DNA of 12,429 bases, taken from NCBI GenBank assembly GCA_910588285.1, contig CAJUQB010000087.1, positions 1-12,429 of the forward strand, written 5' to 3'. The DNA is from an uncultured Lachnospiraceae bacterium. GTDB lineage: Bacteria; Bacillota; Clostridia; Lachnospirales; Lachnospiraceae. Below the pieces are notes generated by a model. It had not been told where the DNA came from and searched no databases. It saw only the letters and a program-made list of their open reading frames with translations. Shown here piece after piece: positions 6,369 through 12,429 of the stretch (position 1 is its first letter; every line of letters starts with the position of its first letter). A program made the translations under genes and the position numbers.

Positions 6369-6872
6369 TTAAGCAGAGGTCCGCATAATCACTCCGCAGC
6401 CGATCTTTGCGCCGGAATCCCCGGAGGGCTGGCTGCGGAAATCGTCGGGCATGGCGTGGACAACAACCGTGCGGCCAAGGATATCGCCCCATTTGAAGCG
6501 GTCAATGAGGAATACATTCCAGGCAAAGCCGTCCTGGGCGGCAAAGAGGGGCGGAAGGTCTCCGCCGTGGGCAGGATGCTCACAGCCTCCCGGGTTGTAG
6601 TGGGAGCCGGCATTGGCAAAGGGATCTGATTCGGTTCCGGTGCAGGAGCCGCCCTCGTGCAGGTGAAAGCCAAAGACATGGTTGCTGCATATGGGGGTAA
6701 GCACCGGGAGGCCGTATAGCTCTGCATTTACAAGAACGCCGTCTGTGGTGGGATAGAAGCGGACCATGCCGTACAGGTCGGGGTAGGCGTTGCTTCCCTC
6801 TATCTGTGCATAGGCAGCGGGCACATCATATAGAAGGGTTTTTAGATAATTCAGTCCGGGATTTGGTTCCAT
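6369..6872 (-). CDS. Cu/Zn superoxide dismutase-like protein, no signal peptide
   Basis: A 167-residue protein of the Cu/Zn SOD family, which converts superoxide to oxygen and peroxide. All expected metal ligands are present: HLH (70, 72), His91 in HYNP as the bridging ligand, His99 and His102 with Asp105 in HGGD as zinc ligands, and His139 in VVHA for copper. Cys77 and Cys159 match the conserved disulfide. The active-site Arg that guides superoxide is Lys156 here (GAKIGCG), a conservative but notable change. No signal peptide or lipobox is visible, whereas bacterial SodC is usually exported. I chose ATG 6872 because GGAG (6881-6878) lies 5 nt upstream. The in-frame ATG at 6896 (175 residues) has no ribosome site and coincides with the predicted transcription start. 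The gene is monocistronic and ends at a shared terminator. The fold is certain; enzymatic activity is inferred. Confidence 0.9.
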   Translation of the reverse strand: MEPNPGLNYLKTLLYDVPAAYAQIEGSNAYPDLYGMVRFYPTTDGVLVNAELYGLPVLTPICSNHVFGFHLHEGGSCTGTESDPFANAGSHYNPGGCEHPAHGGDLPPLFAAQDGFAWNVFLIDRFKWGDILGRTVVVHAMPDDFRSQPSGDSGAKIGCGVIMRTSA

Positions 6873-6901
6873 GATATCTCCAAAATAGTCTTTCATGGGT
6901 T

Positions 6902-6930
6902 AATATATGTAAAAAAGTGCGGTTTGTGCA
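6902..6930 (-). promoter_or_regulatory. Candidate promoter of the SOD-like gene
   Basis: On the minus strand TGCACA (6930-6925) and TATATT (6907-6902) are separated by 17 bp. The -35 box is weak (four of six). The start would fall near 6895, which supports translation from the ATG at 6872 rather than 6896. It lies back to back with the leuS promoter, with the two -35 boxes only 10 bp apart. Confidence 0.42.
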
Positions 6931-6940
6931 CCGGGATACC

Positions 6941-6968
6941 TTGACAAATTTTTCACGTGTGATAAACT
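6941..6968 (+). promoter_or_regulatory. Promoter of leuS, extended -10 type
   Basis: A perfect TTGACA (6941-6946) and TAAACT (6963-6968) are separated by 16 bp, with TGA directly before the -10 box as in extended -10 promoters. The predicted start is near 6975, leaving a leader of about 23 nt. No T-box leader, which many Firmicute aminoacyl-tRNA synthetase genes carry, fits here. Confidence 0.65.
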
Positions 6969-6997
6969 TTGTAAAGAATAGCAAGGAGGAACTAGAA

Positions 6998-9406
6998 ATG
7001 TCAGCACCTTATAACCACAGAGAAATCGAAGCAAAATGGCAGAAGACCTGGGACGACGAGAAGGCCTTTGCCGCCACGGATGATTATACGAAGCCCAAAT
7101 ATTACGCACTGGTGGAGTTCCCGTATCCGTCGGGACAGGGGCTTCATGTCGGCCACCCCAGACCCTATACGGCATTGGATATCGTGGCCAGGAAGCGCAG
7201 GATGCAGGGCTACAATGTCCTCTACCCCATGGGCTGGGATGCCTTTGGCCTGCCCACCGAGAATTATGCCATCAAGAACAAGATCCACCCCAAGGTTGTG
7301 ACAGCCAACAATGTTGAGCGGTTTAAGGGACAGCTCCATGCCCTGGGCTATTCCTTTGACTGGGAGCGTGAGGTCAATACCACGGATCCGGAATACTACA
7401 AATGGACTCAGTGGATCTTTTTGAAATTATTCAAAGAAGGTCTGGCCTACAAGTCGGAGATGCCCATCAATTGGTGTACCTCCTGCAAGGTGGGACTGGC
7501 CAATGAAGAGGTGGTCAATGGCGTCTGCGAGCGCTGCGGCGCGCCGGTGGTCCGCAAGGTGAAGAGCCAGTGGATGTTGAAGATCACGGACTATGCGGAG
7601 AAGCTTTTGGAGGGCCTTGCAGATGTAGACTTTATCGAGCGGGTGAAGGTATCCCAGAAGAACTGGATTGGCAAGAGCCAGGGTGCAGAGGTGGACTTTG
7701 CCATTGACGGGACCGAGGATTCCCTGAGAGTTTATACCACCCGGCCGGACACCCTCTTTGGGGCAACCTATATGGTGGTATCCCCGGAGCATCCCATGCT
7801 GGAAAAATACCAGGGCAGGATCACCAATATGGAAGAGATCCGCGCTTACCAGGAGCAGGCCTCCCGGAAGTCTGACTTCGAGCGGTCAGAGCTTGCCAAG
7901 GAGAAGACAGGCGTTTCCATCGAAGGGCTCATGGCTGTCAATCCGGTGAATGACAAGCGGATCCCCATCTGGGTATCGGATTATGTTCTGATGAGCTACG
8001 GGACAGGCGCGATCATGGCAGTGCCGGCCCATGACACCAGAGACTGGGAGTTTGCCAAGAGGTTCGGCCTGCCCATCATTGAGGTGGTGGCCGGCGGCAG
8101 GGACGTACAGGAGGAGGCCTTCACAGATGTGGCCACAGGCAAGCTTGTGAATTCCGATTTCCTGGACGGCCTGGAGGTTGCGGAGGCCAAGAAGAAGATC
8201 ATTGCATTTTTGGAGGAGAAGGGCATTGGAACCGGCAAGACCAATTATAAGCTCCGTGACTGGGTATTTTCCCGCCAGCGTTACTGGGGTGAGCCCATTC
8301 CCATTGTAAATTGTGAAAAATGCGGTTTTGTGCCCCTGCCGGAGAGTGAGCTGCCGCTGGTGCTTCCGGAGGTGGAGAGCTATATGCCAACGGACAATGG
8401 GGAATCCCCCCTGGCAGCCATGACAGATTGGGTGAATACCACCTGTCCCTGCTGCGGCGGCCCGGCCAAGCGGGAGACTGACACCATGCCCCAGTGGGCA
8501 GGATCCTCCTGGTATTTCCTGCGCTATACGGATCCCAAGAATAAGGAGGCACTGGCCAGTGAGGAAGCCCTGAAGTACTGGCTGCCGGTGGATTGGTACA
8601 ACGGCGGTATGGAGCATACCACGCTGCACCTGCTGTATTCCAGGTTCTGGCATCGGTTCCTCTATGACCAGAAGGTGGTTCCCACACCGGAGCCCTACCA
8701 GAAGCGTACCTCCCATGGCATGATCCTGGGGGAGAACGGCGAGAAGATGTCCAAATCCAGGGGAAATGTGGTGAATCCGGATGATATCGTGACGGATTAT
8801 GGGGCAGATACTCTGCGTACCTATGAGATGTTCATCGGCGCCTTTGATTTGAGCGCCTCCTGGTCTGAGAATGGCGTGAAGGGCTGCCGGAGGTTCCTGG
8901 AGCGGATCTGGAAGCTTCAGGATATCCTGGCAGACGGCGGCGGGTACAGCCCGGATATGGAGACCAAGATGCACCAGACCATCAAGAAGGTCAGCAGCGA
9001 TTATGAGAACCTCAAATACAACACAGCCATTGCGGCCATGATGGCTCTTTTGAATGATTTTGCCAAGAAGGGCAGCATGACCCGGGGCGAGTACAGGGAT
9101 CTTCTGATCCTTCTGAATCCGGTGGCGCCCCACATCACCGAGGAGCTGTGGAGCATCTGCGGCTATGAGGGCCGTGTGTATGCCCAGACCTGGCCGGAGT
9201 ATGACGAGGCAAAGACCGTAGAGAATACGGTGGAGATCGCCGTGCAGATCAATGGCAAGATGCGTGCGGTGATTGCGCTGCCAGTGGATGTGGACAAGGA
9301 GACAGCCATTGCAGCCGGCAAGGAGGCTGTTGCCGACAAGCTGACCGGAACCATTGTGAAGGAGATCTACGTGCCGGGAAGGATCGTCAATATCGTACAG
9401 AAGTAG
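6998..9406 (+). CDS. leuS: Leucyl-tRNA synthetase
   Basis: This class Ia synthetase charges tRNA-Leu with leucine in the cytoplasm. At 802 residues it is the usual bacterial length. Visible features are the HIGH motif as HVGH (50-53) in HVGHPRPYTALDI, a Cys4 zinc module (C160, C163, C177, C180), and the CP1 editing domain with TTRPDT (247-252) and HDTRD (345-349), which contains the conserved editing Asp. There is also a second Cys cluster (C439, C442, C483, C485, C486), the core DWVFSRQRYWG (421-431), KMSKS (583-587), an anticodon-binding helical region (about 650-735) and a C-terminal domain. Editing residues are intact, so proofreading is expected. The ATG at 6998 has AGGAGG (6984-6989) 8 nt upstream; an in-frame ATG at 6917 lies before the promoter boxes and is not used. 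A HAD phosphatase gene follows after 40 nt and is probably cotranscribed. Confidence 0.98.
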   Translation: MSAPYNHREIEAKWQKTWDDEKAFAATDDYTKPKYYALVEFPYPSGQGLHVGHPRPYTALDIVARKRRMQGYNVLYPMGWDAFGLPTENYAIKNKIHPKVVTANNVERFKGQLHALGYSFDWEREVNTTDPEYYKWTQWIFLKLFKEGLAYKSEMPINWCTSCKVGLANEEVVNGVCERCGAPVVRKVKSQWMLKITDYAEKLLEGLADVDFIERVKVSQKNWIGKSQGAEVDFAIDGTEDSLRVYTTRPDTLFGATYMVVSPEHPMLEKYQGRITNMEEIRAYQEQASRKSDFERSELAKEKTGVSIEGLMAVNPVNDKRIPIWVSDYVLMSYGTGAIMAVPAHDTRDWEFAKRFGLPIIEVVAGGRDVQEEAFTDVATGKLVNSDFLDGLEVAEAKKKIIAFLEEKGIGTGKTNYKLRDWVFSRQRYWGEPIPIVNCEKCGFVPLPESELPLVLPEVESYMPTDNGESPLAAMTDWVNTTCPCCGGPAKRETDTMPQWAGSSWYFLRYTDPKNKEALASEEALKYWLPVDWYNGGMEHTTLHLLYSRFWHRFLYDQKVVPTPEPYQKRTSHGMILGENGEKMSKSRGNVVNPDDIVTDYGADTLRTYEMFIGAFDLSASWSENGVKGCRRFLERIWKLQDILADGGGYSPDMETKMHQTIKKVSSDYENLKYNTAIAAMMALLNDFAKKGSMTRGEYRDLLILLNPVAPHITEELWSICGYEGRVYAQTWPEYDEAKTVENTVEIAVQINGKMRAVIALPVDVDKETAIAAGKEAVADKLTGTIVKEIYVPGRIVNIVQK

Positions 9407-9446
9407 AAGGCTTATCCATATCGTGTGACATAGAAGGATGCTGCAT

Positions 9447-10148
9447 ATGAAATATTTATTGTTTGATCTGGATGAAACGATTTTTGATTTTAAACAGGCT
9501 GAGGCTGCCGCAGTGAAACGGACACTGGGGCAGCTCTCGCTGCCTGCAGGCGATGAGGTGGCCCGCCGCTACAGCGAGATCAACAAGTCTCAGTGGGAAC
9601 GGCTGGAGCGCAGGGAGATCACCCGGGAGCAGGTGCTGGTGGGCAGATTTCAGATCCTGTTTCAGGAGCTTGGCATATCTGCGGACCCGGCTGTGGCCCG
9701 GGAGATCTATGAGAGCTATCTCTCCCAGGGACATTATTTTGTGCCAGGGGCAGAGGAGCTTCTGAAGGAGCTGTTTGGCCGCTATCAGCTGTACCTGGTG
9801 TCCAACGGCACGGCGAAGGTGCAGGAGGGGAGGCTTCGGAGCGCAGGCATCAGCCCCTATTTCCAGGAGATTTTTATTTCCCAGGAGGTGGGCTACAACA
9901 AGCCGGATGTGCGGTTTTTTGATCAATGCTTTGGGCGTATTCCCGGATTTGCGCCCAGGGAGGCCATAATCATTGGCGACAGCCTGACCTCGGATATGCA
10001 GGGAGGGCGCAATGCGGGAATTGCAACCTGCTGGTTTAACCCGGAGAAGCATCCATGTACCATGGAATGGCAGCCGGATTATGAGATCCATGAGCTTGGG
10101 GAGCTGCCGGGCCTGCTGGCGCACCTTTCGGAGCCGAAGCCGGTCTGA
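9447..10148 (+). CDS. HAD-superfamily nucleotidase, YjjG/YfnB-like
   Basis: A 233-residue cytoplasmic HAD hydrolase of subfamily IA, closest in pattern to YjjG/YfnB, which dephosphorylate pyrimidine nucleotides and help clear non-canonical ones. Motif I is DLDET (7-11) with nucleophile Asp7 and acid/base Asp9. Motif II is SNG (119-121), motif III is Lys152 in GYNKPD, and motif IV is GDSLTSD (177-183) with Asp178 and Asp183 binding magnesium. The helical cap lies between about 15 and 95. I chose ATG 9447 because AAGGA (9434-9438) lies 8 nt upstream; the earlier ATG at 9438 overlaps that site. It starts 40 nt after leuS with no terminator between, so it likely rides on the leuS transcript. The link to leucine charging is probably only positional. 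The substrate is inferred from family resemblance. Confidence 0.88.
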   Translation: MKYLLFDLDETIFDFKQAEAAAVKRTLGQLSLPAGDEVARRYSEINKSQWERLERREITREQVLVGRFQILFQELGISADPAVAREIYESYLSQGHYFVPGAEELLKELFGRYQLYLVSNGTAKVQEGRLRSAGISPYFQEIFISQEVGYNKPDVRFFDQCFGRIPGFAPREAIIIGDSLTSDMQGGRNAGIATCWFNPEKHPCTMEWQPDYEIHELGELPGLLAHLSEPKPV

Positions 10149-10221
10149 AGGCAGACTTTTGTTCATAGTGAGAGAAACAGGCTCATATATTTCTAAGAAG
10201 ATGTTTTTCATGAGGTAGGCA

Positions 10222-11430
10222 ATGAAAAAATTGCGCCTGATCCGAAGGATTGTTCTTTTGATTCTAAGTATTTCCCTTTTTTGGAATGTTGACCTGACCC
10301 CCAGGGCGGAGGAGCTGACGCTGTACGCCCGGGGGGCAGTGCTGATGGATGCGGATTCCGGCCGGGTGCTGTACGAGAAGGACGGCTACACCCACATGCC
10401 CAATGCCAGTACCACCAAGATCATGACCTGCATCCTGGCCATTGAGAGCCAGCGGCTGGAGGAGGAGGCGGTGGTCAGCGCCTATGCGGCCACCATGCCC
10501 AAGGTGCGCCTGGGGGTCACTGCCGGGGACCGCTTCCGGGTCCGCGACCTTCTGTATTCCCTGATGCTGGAATCCCACAATGACGCGGCAGTGATTCTGG
10601 CGGAGCACATCGGCGGCAGCGTGGAGGGATTTGCCGCCATGATGAATGATAAGGCGGCAGAGCTTGGATGTACGGATACTTATTTTATTACGCCCAACGG
10701 TCTGGACGCACAGGATGATCATGGGGTACATGGGACGACGGCCCGGGATCTGGCCCTGATGATGAGCTATTGCCTGAAAAATGAGGAATTCCTGGAAATT
10801 ACCCGCACACAGTCCTATCAGTTTACCAATGTGCAGGGGAACAAAAGCTACAGCTGCAATAATCACAATGCCTTCCTCACCATGATGGAGGGGGCGCTGT
10901 CCGGGAAAACCGGCTTTACCGGAAATGCAGGCTACTGCTATGTGGGGGCCCTGCGTCAGGGGGAGAGAACCTTTGTGGTGGCCCTTCTGGCCTGCGGCTG
11001 GCCCAACAATAAGAGCTACAAGTGGTCGGATACCAGGAAGCTCATGGAATACGGCCTGGCAAATTATCAATATGAGGATGTGTGGGACCAGGAGCTGGAA
11101 TTGCCGAAGCTGCTGGTGGAGGGGGCAAGACCCGCCCGGTGGGAGCTGTACCAGCAGGTTCAGGTACAGCCAACGGTGCGGCCCCAGTCCCTGAAGGTAC
11201 TGAAACGGGCCGATGAGGCGGTGCGGGTGGTGCCTAAGCTTCCCAGAGTCTTAACGGCGCCGGTGGAAGCGGGAAGCCGGGTGGGCACAGTCAGCTATTT
11301 CCTGGGAGAACAGCAGATTGCCGTCCTTCCGGTGATCCTGGAGGAGGGAGCGGAGGCTATGGAGGGCAGCTGGAACCTGAAGTATGTGCTGCGGGAGTTT
11401 TTTATGAGCCGCCCCTGGAGCTATTGGTAA
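10222..11430 (+). CDS. D-alanyl-D-alanine carboxypeptidase (DacA/PBP5-type)
   Basis: A secreted low-molecular-weight penicillin-binding protein that removes the terminal D-Ala from peptidoglycan pentapeptides. It has 402 residues: a signal peptide (about 1-29, basic start then VLLILSISLFW), the peptidase S11 domain (about 33-285) with SxxK as STTK (Ser63 nucleophile, Lys66), SHN (118-120) and KTG (229-231), then a PBP5-type C-terminal beta domain (about 290-375). The tail, with YVLREFFMSRPWSYW, is aromatic and amphipathic and could anchor the enzyme to the membrane. All catalytic residues are intact. GAGG (10212-10215) lies 6 nt before the ATG. It follows the HAD gene by 73 nt; I see no convincing promoter or terminator there, so readthrough from leuS is possible. 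It converges on the flagellin-like gene with a 12-nt gap. Role in vegetative growth or sporulation cannot be told. Confidence 0.95.
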   Translation: MKKLRLIRRIVLLILSISLFWNVDLTPRAEELTLYARGAVLMDADSGRVLYEKDGYTHMPNASTTKIMTCILAIESQRLEEEAVVSAYAATMPKVRLGVTAGDRFRVRDLLYSLMLESHNDAAVILAEHIGGSVEGFAAMMNDKAAELGCTDTYFITPNGLDAQDDHGVHGTTARDLALMMSYCLKNEEFLEITRTQSYQFTNVQGNKSYSCNNHNAFLTMMEGALSGKTGFTGNAGYCYVGALRQGERTFVVALLACGWPNNKSYKWSDTRKLMEYGLANYQYEDVWDQELELPKLLVEGARPARWELYQQVQVQPTVRPQSLKVLKRADEAVRVVPKLPRVLTAPVEAGSRVGTVSYFLGEQQIAVLPVILEEGAEAMEGSWNLKYVLREFFMSRPWSYW

Positions 11431-11442
11431 GAAAGCCCGGGG

Positions 11443-12429
11443 CTACCCCTGCAGCAGCTTCAGCACAGTCTGGTTTGCCATATTTGCCTGAGCCATGACA
11501 GAGGAATTCACCTGATCGAGAATCTGGCAGCGTGAAAATTCCACCGTCTCATCTGCAATGTCGGCATCTGAAATCCTGCTCTCAGATGTCGATACGTTCT
11601 CACCGGTAATGGCATTGGCTGCGTACAGATGCTCCAGGGCGTTCTGATAGCTGCCGTAGCGGCTTCTCTGCTCGGAAACATAGCTGATGGCCTGATCGCA
11701 CAATGAGATGACCTGCTCCGCAGCGCTATGGCTCATCACGTTCAAGGATGTATTTTGGCCAAAGATGGCAGTGGTGCGCATATCGGCATAATCAATCCGG
11801 TAGCAGTCCCCGCTGTTTGCGCCCACCTGCAGATAGATAAAACCGTTCTTGACAACAGAGGATCCGCCTGTGCCTGTACTGCCCCCGGAAGGCGGTGCGT
11901 TTGTGCCGGTCTGCCCATCCAGCTTGAGAAACCATGCATCATTTTTTCCTTTGTTTTTGCCTGCGAGATCCGCATTGTTGGAGCTGCTGTTGCCGCCCAG
12001 CAGAACATCGCCGCTGCCGCTCTCGAAGATGAAGTTGAAGGAGTCGCTGCTGCTTCCGCCATGCACCTCATCCCAGATGATATCTCCGGAGTCCTTGTCA
12101 ATCATAAATACCCATGCGTTATTTCCGGAATACCCGGGCTTCTGGGTTACGTCTCCATCCATTGCACCTACGCTTCCGGCAATGACAAAGCCGTTTTCCG
12201 TTTCAACAACACAGTTGCCCACATCGTCTCGGCTGCTTCCGTAGGATCTGCTCCAAATTGGGGTCAGGTTCTTGTCCAGCTTCATGACCCAGATATTCTT
12301 GCCGTTTGTCTCGTCCGTGGAGGGAACGTCCGTTCCGACTGTATCCGAAATGGCGGCTGATCCCACTACCACATACTCTCCGGAAGCGGTTTCTATAATT
12401 TGGTAGATGTTTTCTCCGCTGTTGTGGGA
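11443..12429 (-). CDS. Flagellin-like protein with beta-propeller-like repeats (partial, 5' end missing)
   Basis: The reading frame is open to the right edge, so only the last 328 residues are seen. Residues about 197-328 match the C-terminal D1/D0 part of flagellin: LQVGANSG, DMRTT, a heptad-rich helix (about 234-275), SESRISDADIADE (282-294), and the ending MAQANMANQTVLKLL. In flagella this end polymerises in the filament core and carries the export information. Ahead of it are three repeats (about 1-65, 66-126, 127-173). Each has a pattern like E(T/S)xxGxxVxxG, then a Gly/Asp/Asn-rich loop, then AWxxxxD; the first two end in W with YGS or HGGS. This pattern resembles beta-propeller blades of secreted proteins. 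A Gly/Ser/Thr-rich linker (about 172-192) joins the parts. The repeats occupy the place of the variable, surface-exposed D2/D3 region. The flagellin call is firm for the C-terminus. The propeller is inferred, and the N-terminal flagellin half lies outside the window. Confidence 0.8.
   Translation of the reverse strand, partial: SHNSGENIYQIIETASGEYVVVGSAAISDTVGTDVPSTDETNGKNIWVMKLDKNLTPIWSRSYGSSRDDVGNCVVETENGFVIAGSVGAMDGDVTQKPGYSGNNAWVFMIDKDSGDIIWDEVHGGSSSDSFNFIFESGSGDVLLGGNSSSNNADLAGKNKGKNDAWFLKLDGQTGTNAPPSGGSTGTGGSSVVKNGFIYLQVGANSGDCYRIDYADMRTTAIFGQNTSLNVMSHSAAEQVISLCDQAISYVSEQRSRYGSYQNALEHLYAANAITGENVSTSESRISDADIADETVEFSRCQILDQVNSSVMAQANMANQTVLKLLQG

Noticed and set aside
6917..6997. N-terminal extension of leuS from the ATG at 6917
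   Set aside because: The extension would lie over the leuS promoter and lacks a ribosome site, while AGGAGG precedes the ATG at 6998.
7886..9133. Long minus-strand open frame (415 codons) opposite leuS
   Set aside because: The leuS reading frame is unmistakable. The antisense frame has no recognisable motif and probably stays open because of codon bias.
10149..10221. Separate promoter for the carboxypeptidase gene
   Set aside because: TTGTTC and TATATT are present, but the spacing between them is about 21 bp. No acceptable pair of boxes was found.
11431..11450. Terminator between the carboxypeptidase and the flagellin-like gene
   Set aside because: Only a 4-bp GGGG/CCCC stem with a 3-nt loop and a short palindrome are visible, with no T-tract. 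This is too weak to call.

Overview
The window looks like a chromosomal stretch from a motile, probably anaerobic member of the Clostridia, most likely Lachnospiraceae-like. The reasons are strong AGGAGG-type ribosome binding sites, sigma-A-type promoters with TTGACx and TATAAT-like boxes, a moderately GC-rich coding bias, and the gene set: an EF-G-like GTPase, a LeuRS with a HVGHPRPYT signature, a BmrR-like regulator beside a MATE pump, and a flagellin-type C-terminus. The genus cannot be fixed from the sequence alone. The window holds nine protein genes, one of which runs off the right edge. I see no RNA genes, insertion sequences or CRISPR arrays.

Layout, left to right. (1) 1-510: a strong promoter drives a small stand-alone PilZ (c-di-GMP receptor type) gene. 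(2) 631-2816: a MerR/BmrR-family regulator (minus) is divergent from a MATE multidrug exporter (plus). The shared intergenic region carries a textbook MerR-type promoter with a 19-bp spacer and a dyad in it. (3) 2800-3912: prephenate dehydrogenase with an ACT domain (tyrosine synthesis) lies on the minus strand, and its 3' end overlaps the MATE gene by 17 bp inside an inverted repeat. (4) 4114-6204: an EF-G-like translational GTPase has its own promoter and is followed by a strong, probably bidirectional hairpin terminator. (5) 6369-6872: a leaderless-secretion (no signal peptide) Cu/Zn superoxide dismutase-like protein on the minus strand. (6) 6998-11430: leuS, a YjjG-type HAD nucleotidase and a D-Ala-D-Ala carboxypeptidase, all on the plus strand; the first two are probably cotranscribed. 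(7) 11443-12429: the 3' part of a minus-strand gene encoding beta-propeller-like repeats joined to a flagellin C-terminal domain.

Most of the window is ordinary housekeeping (tyrosine synthesis, leucyl-tRNA charging, nucleotide clean-up, peptidoglycan trimming) plus a self-contained drug-efflux module. The most unusual item is the right-edge gene: a flagellin-like protein whose surface-exposed middle appears to be made of propeller-type repeats. Second is the EF-G-like GTPase, which has departed from the canonical guanine-recognition NKxD motif and from the catalytic His of DTPGH. The PilZ protein and the flagellin-like gene both point to a motile, c-di-GMP-responsive organism, but nothing here shows that they are functionally linked.
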